From the NCBI RefSeq assembly GCF_031851795.1, contig NZ_CP134696.1, forward strand, positions 5,518,001 to 5,582,000: a DNA stretch of 64,000 nt. The letters are read 5' to 3'. This DNA comes from Pontibacter sp. G13. Its GTDB lineage: Bacteria > Bacteroidota > Bacteroidia > J057. A model generated the notes under the pieces. The model saw only the letters and a list, made by a program, of their open reading frames with translations, was not told the DNA's origin and did not search any database. Below are positions 16,626-25,004 of the stretch, piece by piece. A program made the position numbers and the translations under genes. Numbering within the stretch: position 1 is the first letter of the stretch; the number at the start of each line of letters is the position of its first letter.

Positions 16626-18929
16626 ATGGCTTCTGACAAACTAGTGGCTGGCACTGAGTTCACGCCCGAATCATTTGAAGATCTCAAGCGCAAGGAACCA
16701 TCCGCTTATGCGGGCGGAGTTCCAGCGGTCACTTCCGCCATGCGGCATATTATCTCCGAGATGGGGACGTTGCCGGGCATGGAGGCGTTGATGCAGATGA
16801 ACCAATTCAAGGGATTTGACTGCCCCGGCTGTGCTTGGCCAGACCCAGATGATCGTCGGTCCGTGTTGGGAGAATATTGCGAAAACGGCGCCAAGGCACT
16901 CGCCGAAGAAGCGACCCGCAAGCGCGTAGATCCTGCCTTCTTTGCAACCCATAGCGTTCAGGCTCTCGGAGAGGCCACGGACTTCTGGCTCGGGAAACAA
17001 GGCCGTATCACCCATCCGATGGTACTGAACCCCGATTCAGATCACTACGAACCGATTTCTTGGGAAGATGCTTTCCGGCTTCTTGGGACCACGCTGAATG
17101 GATTGGCACATCCCGACGAAGCCGTTTTCTACACATCTGGCCGTACGAGCAATGAGGCTGCATTTCTGTACCAATTGTTCGTCCGGATGTTTGGAACCAA
17201 CAACCTGCCAGATTGCTCCAACATGTGCCACGAATCCAGTGGTCAAGGACTTTCGCAGACTGTGGGAATCGGCAAAGGTTCGGTCACGCTGGAAGATATT
17301 CACGAGGCTGAAGTGGTCATGGTGGTGGGGCAAAATCCCGGTACCAATCATCCTCGTATGCTTTCGGCGCTTCAGATCTGCAAGCAACGTGGAGGAAAGG
17401 TCGTGACGGTCAATCCACTTCCAGAGGCCGGATTGATTCGATTTAAGCACCCTCAGCATTTGGGAGATCTGATGGGGTCGGGGACTGCGCTGTCGGATCT
17501 GTTCCTACAGGTTCGGGTAAATGGTGATATCGCATTGGCCAAAGCCTTGATGATCCTGTTATTCGAAGCGGAAGAGCAGAATCCCGGGAAGGTGCTGGAC
17601 CTCGAATTTATCGAAACTTATACGGCTGGTTTCGACGCGCTCAAGGTTGATCTACAAGCCTTTGATTTGCATGAACTCGCTGCAGATTCTGGGGTTCCCT
17701 TAGAGCTGATCCGCGAAACTGCTCAACTCCTGATCCAGCACGACAAGATCATCATCTGCTGGGCGATGGGATTGACTCAGCACGAAAATGGAGTCGCCAA
17801 TATTCAGGAAATGGTCAATCTGCTTCTCCTCAAAGGGGCAATCGGGAGACCCGGCGCTGGTACCTGCCCCGTCCGCGGACATTCCAACGTACAGGGAGAT
17901 CGCACCATGGGAATTTGGGAAAAACCCAAAGAAGCTTTCCTCGACAAGTTAGACGCTCAATTCGGCATGGAATCCCCTCGTGAACATGGACACGATGTGG
18001 TAAGCGCCATCAAGGCCATGCATGCTGGGGCTGCGAAAGTGTTTTTCGGAATGGGCGGGAATTTCCTTTCCGCTACACCCGATACGGCCTACACGGCTGA
18101 GGCCCTTCGAAATTGCGAGCTTACCGTGCATGTTTCCACCAAGCTCAACCGAAGCCATCTTGTGCATGGCAAAACAGCCTTGATCCTGCCATGTCTGGCG
18201 AGGTCCGAGCGTGATGAGCAAGCCGGGGGTAATCAGTTTGTATCGGTGGAGAATAGCATGGGCGTCGTTCATGCCTCCGAAGGGAAGCGCAATCCTGCTT
18301 CAGAACACCTGTTGAGCGAGCCTGCCATCGTCGCGGAAATGGCTTTGGCGACTTTGGCACCAAATGCACAGGTACCTTGGAAAGCTTGGCGCGAAAATTA
18401 CGATCTGGTCCGAGATGCCATTGAGGCTGTCATTCCCGGATTTGATTCCTACAATCAGCGTGTGCGGGAATCAGGAGGATTTTATTTGCCCAATGGAGCC
18501 CGAAATCGCCGATTCGATACGCCAGATGGGAAGGCACATTTCACGGTGAATGCCCTCCCGACATTCGAAGTGGCAGATAGCGAATATGTCATGATGACCA
18601 TTCGGAGCCATGACCAATACAACACGACCATCTATGGGATGCACGATCGCTACCGTGGGGTTTTTGATGAGCGCAGGGTCATTTTTATGAATCCGACAGA
18701 TATGGAATCTGCGGGATTGAAGGCAGAAGATCGCGTCCATCTCCAAAGCCATTTCCGGGGAGAAGTGCGTACGGCCAGAAATTTCTTGGTGATTCCCTAC
18801 GACATTCCACCTCGTTGTACAGCCACCTATTTCCCCGAGACCAACGTCTTGGTACCGGTGGACAGCAAGGCCGAAGGGAGTCATACCCCAACCTCCAAAT
18901 TCATCCGAATCACGGTCGAAAAAGCCTAA
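16626..18929 (+). CDS. FdhF/YdeP-family molybdopterin oxidoreductase
   Basis: A 767-residue bis-MGD oxidoreductase of the formate dehydrogenase-like YdeP subgroup. Near residue 60 it has FDCPGCAWPDP, characteristic of YdeP. Cofactor-binding stretches include FYTSGRTSNEAAFLYQ, NNLPDCSNMCHESSGQGL, VVGQNPGTNHPRML, RGHSNVQGDRTMGI and RSHDQYNTTIYG. No in-frame TGA (selenocysteine) is needed; Cys-rich motifs are standard. Homologues are linked to acid resistance in enterobacteria, but the substrate is not established. It follows fdhD and the small conserved gene, and ends with a 3-bp tail-to-tail overlap with ridA. Confidence 0.93.
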   Translation: MASDKLVAGTEFTPESFEDLKRKEPSAYAGGVPAVTSAMRHIISEMGTLPGMEALMQMNQFKGFDCPGCAWPDPDDRRSVLGEYCENGAKALAEEATRKRVDPAFFATHSVQALGEATDFWLGKQGRITHPMVLNPDSDHYEPISWEDAFRLLGTTLNGLAHPDEAVFYTSGRTSNEAAFLYQLFVRMFGTNNLPDCSNMCHESSGQGLSQTVGIGKGSVTLEDIHEAEVVMVVGQNPGTNHPRMLSALQICKQRGGKVVTVNPLPEAGLIRFKHPQHLGDLMGSGTALSDLFLQVRVNGDIALAKALMILLFEAEEQNPGKVLDLEFIETYTAGFDALKVDLQAFDLHELAADSGVPLELIRETAQLLIQHDKIIICWAMGLTQHENGVANIQEMVNLLLLKGAIGRPGAGTCPVRGHSNVQGDRTMGIWEKPKEAFLDKLDAQFGMESPREHGHDVVSAIKAMHAGAAKVFFGMGGNFLSATPDTAYTAEALRNCELTVHVSTKLNRSHLVHGKTALILPCLARSERDEQAGGNQFVSVENSMGVVHASEGKRNPASEHLLSEPAIVAEMALATLAPNAQVPWKAWRENYDLVRDAIEAVIPGFDSYNQRVRESGGFYLPNGARNRRFDTPDGKAHFTVNALPTFEVADSEYVMMTIRSHDQYNTTIYGMHDRYRGVFDERRVIFMNPTDMESAGLKAEDRVHLQSHFRGEVRTARNFLVIPYDIPPRCTATYFPETNVLVPVDSKAEGSHTPTSKFIRITVEKA

Positions 18930-19324
18930 GCTTCATCGGCGATAATGGCGGTCGCCTCAATTTCCACCACGAGTTGTTCATCGATCAAGTCCGACACTTC
19001 CACCATGGTAGCGACGGGCTTGATATCCTTGAATACCTCTTGGTGGGCGCGACCGATTTCTTCCCATTGGAAAATATTGGTGACGTACATTCGGGTCCTG
19101 ACCACGTCCTTCAAGGAGGCTCCAGCATCCTTGAGGGCCTGTTCGATCTTGAGGAGGATGTACTGGGTCTGCTCGTAAGGTTGGTGGGGAAAGAGGATCT
19201 CGCTACCTTCAGTGGCCGTGGTGCCTGCCACCTCGACGATGTTTCCGACTCGTACGGCACGGGAGTATCCCACAAGATCCTCCCAAGCGGTCCCTGAAGC
19301 GATGTTAATTCGTTTAGAAGCCAT
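18926..19324 (-). CDS. RidA/YjgF/UK114-family protein
   Basis: A 132-residue protein; the start at 19324 (MASKRINIASGTAWEDLVGY) is preferred to 19366. Visible family features are SRAVRVGNIVEVAGTTA, QYILLKIEQALKDAGASLKD, RTRMYVTNIFQWEEI and the final VEVSDLIDEQLVVEIEATA. RidA proteins deaminate reactive enamine/imine intermediates from PLP enzymes; the canonical catalytic Arg appears as RTRMYV. Its stop overlaps that of the molybdoenzyme on the other strand by 3 bp. Confidence 0.9.
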   Translation of the reverse strand: MASKRINIASGTAWEDLVGYSRAVRVGNIVEVAGTTATEGSEILFPHQPYEQTQYILLKIEQALKDAGASLKDVVRTRMYVTNIFQWEEIGRAHQEVFKDIKPVATMVEVSDLIDEQLVVEIEATAIIADEA

Positions 19325-19413
19325 GCGGGTAAATATCCTGCAATGAAGCAAAAGATTCATTATCATTGCAAAGATAGGAATCCCAAAATATCCCGCAGAA
19401 ATCTCTCAATCAG

Positions 19414-20001
19414 ATGTTCGAAAAAATCCGCGCTTGGCTCAAGAAATTTTCTTCCACCGAAGGACAACCATATTCCTCTCCCGAAACTACCTCCTCCGAG
19501 CCTTCTGACCAGCAGCAACAATCGCCCAATACCCGACCGCTGGATTTGGCCTTGACCTTAACGAGGACTACCCAAAACGCAGAGGAAATCCATGGCGAAA
19601 TCAAGTGGTTGGGGCATGTGATGGGGGTGACGATCGAGAGTGTGTCTGATCGGATACCTGCCGGGCTTTATCCGATCGAACTACGTCCAGATGGCGGCAA
19701 GCATGCGACCTATCAGATGCGGTATCAGGACCTTCATCAAGGGATGCTGCATATCACGGATGTCCCTGGGGTTCCTTATGTGTATCTCTGTGCGGGTCCC
19801 AACGCCCTTCACGCTGGCAGTGATATCATGGTTGGGACGCAAATCGAGAGCGTGAGTGCCGAAGGAACGGCTTCTTTTGCACCCGGCTACGAGACTGCTT
19901 ATCGATATTTGTACCAAACAGTACTAGATCAATTGGAACTGGGGAATCACATTTCGCTCGAAATCAGAGAGCCTGAATCATTTGGCCCTGCCGGCGTGTA
20001 G
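19414..20001 (+). CDS. DUF5675-like protein
   Basis: A 195-residue cytoplasmic protein. Residues 1-45 are a polar, Ser/Pro/Gln-rich tail; the remainder (LTLTRTTQNAEEIHGEIK, SDRIPAGLYPIELRPDG, VPGVPYVYLCAGPNALHAGSD) matches the DUF5675 pattern, where an I-P-x-G-x-Y-P strand is followed by a conserved loop and D-x-x-G. Function is unknown; some members occur near phage or contractile-injection genes, none of which are seen here. Its last 24 bp overlap the end of the hybrid kinase gene on the opposite strand. Confidence 0.65.
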   Translation: MFEKIRAWLKKFSSTEGQPYSSPETTSSEPSDQQQQSPNTRPLDLALTLTRTTQNAEEIHGEIKWLGHVMGVTIESVSDRIPAGLYPIELRPDGGKHATYQMRYQDLHQGMLHITDVPGVPYVYLCAGPNALHAGSDIMVGTQIESVSAEGTASFAPGYETAYRYLYQTVLDQLELGNHISLEIREPESFGPAGV

Positions 20002-21369
20002 CTCGATAGCTTGAAATAGCTCTATGGGTTTGAAGGGTTTGGACAAATAACCCGAGAAGAGATCATCGCCAGCAGTTTCTCGCATTTCTGATACGGTCGT
20101 GGCTGAAAGTGCCAAAATCGGGAGTTGCTGATAATATTCCCCTTGCAAGCTCCGCACTTTCTGGGTGGCAGCCAATCCGTCCATCACCGGCATGTGGAGG
20201 TCCATGAGCACCACATCGAATTGCTGAATTTCAATTACCTCGACTGCTTCTTGGCCATTTTGGGCCACTTGGAACTCCACTCCCCACTTCTGTAGGAATC
20301 GGGAAACCACCTTGACATTCAAGGCGTTGTCTTCCACGATCAATACTTGGACGCCGGTCAGTCTCCCATGCTCGTTCAAGTCGGAGATCGATAGCTTTTT
20401 GGGAACCTCTCCGGGAGCGACGGTTTTGAGATTCAAGCCAAAGGAGAAGATGCTGCCTTTGCCCAACTCGCTTTCCAGTTGGATCTGGGAATCCATCAGT
20501 TCTACCAATCTTTTGACGATGGCCAGTCCAAGACCCGTCCCGCCAAATTTCCGGGTAGTGTTCGATTCTGCTTGCGAATACCGCTCAAAGACCAATTTCA
20601 CCTTGTCTGCTGCAATTCCAATCCCGGTGTCGATGACCTTGAACTCCCACAGATCTTTTCGCTTGTGGATAGAGACGGTCACGCTCCCCTGTGTGGTGAA
20701 TTTGATGGCATTTCCGACGAGATTGCTCAGAATTTGGAACAATCGCGTGGGGTCACCGATGATCCATTTTTCGTCATCCGCTACTTGGAGGTCCAATTTC
20801 AGACCGATTCCCTTGGCATCTGCTAGTGCCGTAAATGATTTGATGAGATTGTTGCACAGGTCGAGGAGGTCAAAGGGGATTTCCTCCAACGAGATTTTTC
20901 CGGCCTCCATTTTGTGGAAATCCAGAATGTCATTGAGGAGCGAAAGCAAGTTTTGGGCAGAGAAGGAAAGAGATTCAAGGTGCTCGAGTTGGTCGGGTCT
21001 GGGGGATTCCTCCATGAGGATATGTGCCAGCCCTACTACCGCATTCATGGGCGTGCGAATCTCATGGCTCATCAAGGAGAGAAAGTCGGACTTGGCTTTG
21101 GAGGCGGACTCAGCCTTTTCCTTGGCTTTTTGAAGCTCTATGGCATTGTCCTCAAGCTTTTGAATGGCGTCTTTCGCTACGGCAGCTTTGTGGATCAAGT
21201 CTTCATTGAGATACTGAATACCCACTAGAATCTCCTGCATTCCGGGGTCTTCTTCGGATTCCACCATAGCATCGGTCACTTTGCAATCTCCCCGCATGAT
21301 ATCCATGAGGTGAAGCAAAATGTCCTGAACAATGGACCCGTCAACCCGAGATGAGTATGGAGATGACAT
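19978..21369 (-). CDS. Soluble hybrid histidine kinase ending the six-paralogue cluster
   Basis: A 463-residue kinase with no membrane segment. Residues about 1-70 are an acidic helical region without a known sensor domain; a coiled coil (about 65-95) leads into HisKA with phospho-acceptor His in SLMSHEIRTPMNA. HATPase follows (N-box NLVGNAIKFT, DTGIGI, GGTGLGLAIV), then a receiver domain with VEDN and phospho-Asp in VVLMDLHMPVMDG and Lys in LSKPF. No HPt is present, so output must go to another protein. It starts 24 bp after the last of six tandem paralogues on the same strand, so they are likely one operon; the missing sensor may be supplied by those proteins. Confidence 0.92.
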   Translation of the reverse strand: MSSPYSSRVDGSIVQDILLHLMDIMRGDCKVTDAMVESEEDPGMQEILVGIQYLNEDLIHKAAVAKDAIQKLEDNAIELQKAKEKAESASKAKSDFLSLMSHEIRTPMNAVVGLAHILMEESPRPDQLEHLESLSFSAQNLLSLLNDILDFHKMEAGKISLEEIPFDLLDLCNNLIKSFTALADAKGIGLKLDLQVADDEKWIIGDPTRLFQILSNLVGNAIKFTTQGSVTVSIHKRKDLWEFKVIDTGIGIAADKVKLVFERYSQAESNTTRKFGGTGLGLAIVKRLVELMDSQIQLESELGKGSIFSFGLNLKTVAPGEVPKKLSISDLNEHGRLTGVQVLIVEDNALNVKVVSRFLQKWGVEFQVAQNGQEAVEVIEIQQFDVVLMDLHMPVMDGLAATQKVRSLQGEYYQQLPILALSATTVSEMRETAGDDLFSGYLSKPFKPIELFQAIELHAGRAK

Positions 21370-21393
21370 ATAGGCGATTTCAGATTCAGTTGG

Positions 21394-21840
21394 TTATTGT
21401 GCGACGCTAGCTTGCTTGCGCAAAACGTGCTCAAGCTTGTCCTCGGCGTCCTGATAGGTGGTTTCAAGCGAAAAGTTCCAAAGATTCCAGATACTCACGA
21501 CAATTTTGGCCGAGAGGTTGATCAACGGTCCTTTACCCGTCACGATCGCAATGTGATAAAACCGATCATGGATGCTGGTCATATAATCTCTCAGCGCATC
21601 CCGATAGGCAGCATTGGGCCTTCCTACGCCAGTGAGATTGACGATCATTCCGTACTGGCGACCTGGCTCAAGGAGTCGCGAAAATTGTTCATCAAAAAGT
21701 GTGAGATGATAAATACCTCCAACAGGCATTTCATCCCAATGCACAATGCCATCGGGTCGAATCCTAATCCGATCGCGAATTGCCTGCTTTTCTTCCTCCG
21801 TGGAGTCGGGGCCATAGGCCCTCGCCTCAATCTTGACCAT
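21394..21840 (-). CDS. STAS/SpoIIAA-like paralogue 6 of 6
   Basis: A 148-residue protein. Start 21840 (MVKIEARAYGPDSTEEEKQA) aligns with the starts of its paralogues; an ATG at 21882 would add 14 residues. It shares the family pattern: R-I at the end of helix 1, IVHWDEMP, a strand MIVNLTGVGRPNAAYR, IVTGKGPLINLSAKIVV and a C-terminal helix. The beta-alpha alternation and V-x-x-D/N-L strand resemble SpoIIAA/STAS-fold regulators, an inference without search. It is the copy closest to the kinase gene. Confidence 0.75.
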   Translation of the reverse strand: MVKIEARAYGPDSTEEEKQAIRDRIRIRPDGIVHWDEMPVGGIYHLTLFDEQFSRLLEPGRQYGMIVNLTGVGRPNAAYRDALRDYMTSIHDRFYHIAIVTGKGPLINLSAKIVVSIWNLWNFSLETTYQDAEDKLEHVLRKQASVAQ

Positions 21841-22145
21841 GTCCTTCCTCGAATTTTCGTTTGTGGTTTGACGATTCCCCATTTCTTAATTGAGCTTAAA
21901 AACTAGCCACATTTCGTAATATTTACCAATGGAATGATTCACGATCCTAACAATCGCCAAATCGTGGGAGTACAATCTCCGCCTTGGGTCGCTAGGCTCG
22001 CTGACTGGGAGTAAATGACTAAATCCATCATGATTCGAAAATGGTTTCAATGCTAAACGAGATGTGTATTTTGTTTAGGTGCTAGGCGCGCTTGATCCTG
22101 ATGTTTGAATCTCAGTATGCGGCAAACACGGTGATCACAGGCCTC

Positions 22146-22601
22146 CTATACGCCCGCCAAGGGAAGATTAAGCTCGCGAAAACATGCACGTTTGGCATCT
22201 TCCAGAGTCGCATGAAAGCTATATGTTCGATAACCTATCATCGTTATAATGATTTTGGCGGCGATATTGATGAATGGGCTTCGGCCTGTCACCACGGCGC
22301 CTCGAAAAAACATATGCTTGACTTCCATGCCTATTCGTTGGACGGCTTTTCGATAGGCTGCTGTTGGTCTGGGACAATCTGTGAGATCCACAATCAGGAC
22401 CAATTTCTTTCCGAGTGCCTGAATCTCTAGCAATCGTTCGTATGAAACGGCCAAATGGCGAAAATCTCCAGTTGGACTTCCTTCCCAAAGGAGGATCTGA
22501 TCGTGGATAAATCGAATCCTGTGACGACATGCTTCGATTTCAGCAGGCGAGAGCGTTTCTCTCGGGTTGGGTAATTCCATCATGAAAAGGGTCAGTTGCA
22601 A
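22146..22601 (-). CDS. STAS/SpoIIAA-like paralogue 5 of 6
   Basis: A 151-residue protein (start possibly 18-21 bp later at one of two consecutive ATGs). It is the most divergent copy in its N-terminal half (HRIRFIHDQILLWEGSP), but keeps the core LVLIVDLTDCPRPTAAYRKA, AVVTGRSPFINIAAKIIITMIG and the C-terminal A-T-L-E-D-A helix. About 264 bp separate it from paralogue 6, the largest gap in the array; no promoter is evident there. Confidence 0.72.
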   Translation of the reverse strand: MQLTLFMMELPNPRETLSPAEIEACRHRIRFIHDQILLWEGSPTGDFRHLAVSYERLLEIQALGKKLVLIVDLTDCPRPTAAYRKAVQRIGMEVKHMFFRGAVVTGRSPFINIAAKIIITMIGYRTYSFHATLEDAKRACFRELNLPLAGV

Positions 22602-22642
22602 GGTTTAAAAAATGAGCAGTCTTGCGTATTCTATAGCCTGAC

Positions 22643-23170
22643 TCAAGCCAGTTTTCGATTTTGGTGAATGTCTGCATCGCGATAATCAATCGCTATCTCA
22701 ATGGCTTCATCAAGTGTGTGAAGAAATGTGGCATTTTGCACGCCCACAATTTGAAGGATGATTTTCGCAGATGCATTCAATACTCTGCTTCCACCGGTAA
22801 CGACACAGGCATGAATCAACCTTCCTTCGAGTATTTTCAACCATTTGACGAGGGCTTTTCGATACTCATTGTCTGGTTTGCGCGTGCCAGCGGAATTGAC
22901 AATCATGACGAATCTTTGATTCTCAGAGGTCAGTTCTTTCAGGCGCTTTTGGAAAAGGCTCAAGGTGTACAGACTGGGTTGAGGAACTTGATGCGTCAAA
23001 ACGATTTGGGGAGAAAAGACAAACATCCGGTGCGAGATGGACAGTATTTCAGCTGGAGTCGTATTGTGCGATTGGTAGATCCGATTTTGGAGTGGAGGTA
23101 TTGGGGAATGATTCGGAGCGTCTGAGGAGATAGTCTTCATAGCACTGGAAGTCAAGGTGTGAATAGGCAT
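22643..23170 (-). CDS. STAS/SpoIIAA-like paralogue 4 of 6
   Basis: A 175-residue protein. Start 23170 is favoured because the stop of paralogue 3 and this ATG share one base (TAATG), a translational-coupling arrangement; an internal ATG at 23140 is the alternative. It has an N-terminal extension of about 25 residues relative to other copies. The core is RMFVFSPQIVL, LFQKRLKELTSENQRF, VMIVNSAGTRKPDNEYRKAL and VVTGGSRVLNASAKIIL. The W-x-E-M-P motif of the other copies is replaced by THQVPQ. Confidence 0.75.
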   Translation of the reverse strand: MPIHTLTSSAMKTISSDAPNHSPIPPLQNRIYQSHNTTPAEILSISHRMFVFSPQIVLTHQVPQPSLYTLSLFQKRLKELTSENQRFVMIVNSAGTRKPDNEYRKALVKWLKILEGRLIHACVVTGGSRVLNASAKIILQIVGVQNATFLHTLDEAIEIAIDYRDADIHQNRKLA

Positions 23171-23625
23171 TAGGACTTTGGTCGTTTTGCAAGTCTTTGA
23201 GCTTCAAAGGCTCTCGCTTTCTCAAGCGCCTTTTGGTAGGTACTGTAGATTTCCACGTGGTTGACACCTGCAATTTTGGCGATCAGGCTCGTGGAAGCAT
23301 TCTTTAATCGGCTATTGCCGGTTGCCATAAAGAAGCAGTTGACCTGTTGAGTTTCTTTGAGCAAAAAGTGGATGAGGCTGGATCTGTACTCGGACCCGGG
23401 GAATTGGGTTCTTACAATATTTACAACCATAGAGAATCTGTCTTTCCCCACTGTAACTTCAGCATACCGGGCTTTGAATAGCTCTAGTTGAAACAGCGTG
23501 GTCATCGGCATTTCGTTCCAAACCATGATCTGGGGGCTTTCAAAATACATGCGCATCTGAATGGCCCGTTGCTCTTCAGGGGAAGTGTTCTGCGAATGGT
23601 ATGCTTTGCGTTCAAGAATAATCAT
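23170..23625 (-). CDS. STAS/SpoIIAA-like paralogue 3 of 6
   Basis: A 151-residue protein starting at 23625 (MIILERKAYHSQNTSPEEQ), the position that aligns with the other starts; 23679 would add 18 residues. The core reads RMYFESPQIMVWNEMPMTTL, FQLELFKARYAEV, MVVNIVRTQFPGSEYRSSL, FMATGNSRLKNASTSLIAKIAGV. It is closest to paralogues 1 and 2. Its stop overlaps the next start by one base. Confidence 0.77.
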   Translation of the reverse strand: MIILERKAYHSQNTSPEEQRAIQMRMYFESPQIMVWNEMPMTTLFQLELFKARYAEVTVGKDRFSMVVNIVRTQFPGSEYRSSLIHFLLKETQQVNCFFMATGNSRLKNASTSLIAKIAGVNHVEIYSTYQKALEKARAFEAQRLAKRPKS

Positions 23626-23691
23626 CCGATAATCCCAAGTTTGATCTTTGCTAAATTCAGGAGGATATCTCCAGAACACCCACTCACAAGA

Positions 23692-24129
23692 TTATTTCAA
23701 CAAGGCCACAGCTTCATGCCGCTCCGCCCGCTCCAAAGCCTGCTCAAAGGTTCCATGCAGTTCTGCATCATAAATACCCGCTACCTTGGCAACAAGCTCC
23801 ACACAGATGTTGATGATTCTAATGCTCCCCGTTGCCAGATAATATTTGGTGATGACTCCTTTGTTGGATTTGATAAACCTGACCAATTCAGCCCGATAGG
23901 CTGATCCTGCACGATGCGTTTTGGTCAGATTGACCACCATCACATATTGACCTCCAGTCTGAGTAATCTCCCTCAGTTTTGCTTTGAATAGCTGTAGTTG
24001 GAACAAGGTCGTGAAAGGCATTTCATTCCAGACGATCAATTGTGGGCGATAGAGATACATTCGTTCTTGAATCTCCCTGCAAACTTCAGGGGATTCTCCT
24101 TCATAATAGGGTCGATGTTCTAGGTTCAT
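23692..24129 (-). CDS. STAS/SpoIIAA-like paralogue 2 of 6
   Basis: A 145-residue protein; start 24129 (MNLEHRPYYEGESPEVCREI) aligns almost residue for residue with paralogue 1, so the longer frame from 24216 is rejected. The core is RMYLYRPQLIVWNEMPFTTL, FQLQLFKAKLREIT, YVMVVNLTKTHRAGSAYRAE, YLATGSIRIINICVELVAKV. High similarity to paralogue 1 points to recent tandem duplication. Confidence 0.78.
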   Translation of the reverse strand: MNLEHRPYYEGESPEVCREIQERMYLYRPQLIVWNEMPFTTLFQLQLFKAKLREITQTGGQYVMVVNLTKTHRAGSAYRAELVRFIKSNKGVITKYYLATGSIRIINICVELVAKVAGIYDAELHGTFEQALERAERHEAVALLK

Positions 24130-24298
24130 GGGCTGGGAAATGAAGGTTGAAATGAATTCGAAAATCAACTCATTTGCTTCCATACCTCCTTCCACAACCA
24201 TTTCAGGAACTAACACGGGTAGGGTTTATCCGAATTCTGTGATATTCCTTCAAAGGGAGGGTATCGCCAAGGAAATGGGCTGTGCGTTTAAGAATCGG

Positions 24299-24760
24299 CT
24301 AGTTCTGTTTAAGCTTTGATGGATCTGATATTAGGCGGGAGGATGCATAGGATTCACCCTTTCGAATAGCTTGATCAAATGTAGTGAAGGTGGATATGTC
24401 ATGAACTCCCGCAATCTTGGCTGTCAATTCTACACAGATGTTGATCAATCCAATATTGCCCGTGGCCAGAAAATATCTCTTGATCAATCCTCGATTGGCT
24501 TTCAAGAAATTCACCAATTCAGATCGGTAAACTGAATCTGGGCGAGGGGTATTGATCAGATTCACCACCATCACATAGGATTTTCGAGGATGGGTGATGT
24601 CCTTCAATCTTGCTTTGAATAGGTCCAATTGGAAGCAAGTAGGATAGGGCATTTCCTCCCATACGATCACTTTGGGGGATTTCAGGTACATTCGGGATTG
24701 AATCGCCCTACAGACTTCCGGAGGCTCGCCATATTCATATGGTTTGTTTTCAAGTTGCAT
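24299..24760 (-). CDS. STAS/SpoIIAA-like paralogue 1 of 6 (first gene of the cluster)
   Basis: A 153-residue protein, first in the leftward array and presumably next to its promoter in the 24761-25004 divergent region. It reads MQLENKPYEYGEPPEVCRAI, then RMYLKSPKVIVWEEMPYPT, FQLDLFKARLKDIT, YVMVVNLINTPRPDSVYRSE, FLATGNIGLINICVELTAKI. The clustering of six copies upstream of a sensorless hybrid kinase suggests that they are its inputs or phospho-regulated partners; this is inference. Confidence 0.78.
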   Translation of the reverse strand: MQLENKPYEYGEPPEVCRAIQSRMYLKSPKVIVWEEMPYPTCFQLDLFKARLKDITHPRKSYVMVVNLINTPRPDSVYRSELVNFLKANRGLIKRYFLATGNIGLINICVELTAKIAGVHDISTFTTFDQAIRKGESYASSRLISDPSKLKQN

Positions 24761-25004
24761 AGCAGTTCAACAAGCATTCATTCGCATCATTGCAATGAAC
24801 GATTATCCATAGCGGGCCCAAAAATCATCCAATGACTTAGCGTACTTGAGCAAGATTGGTCCACAAAAAGTGTGTTTTGTATAGGGATAGTGGGGCCGTG
24901 AACCTTATGTGAAATTGTCGTGAATTCATCCATTCAGGGCTATGATTCTAGAATTCCTTCCTTAATTTCATGAAGGAATAACCATCCGCCCAATCTGCCC
25001 AGCA

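Noticed and set aside
16626-18929. Selenocysteine in the formate dehydrogenase-like enzyme
   Set aside because: The frame has no internal TGA, and YdeP-type enzymes do not need one.
19978-24760. Toxin-antitoxin or prophage interpretation of the six-paralogue cluster
   Set aside because: All genes share one fold-like pattern, no toxin, integrase or structural phage gene is present, and the operon ends in a histidine kinase.
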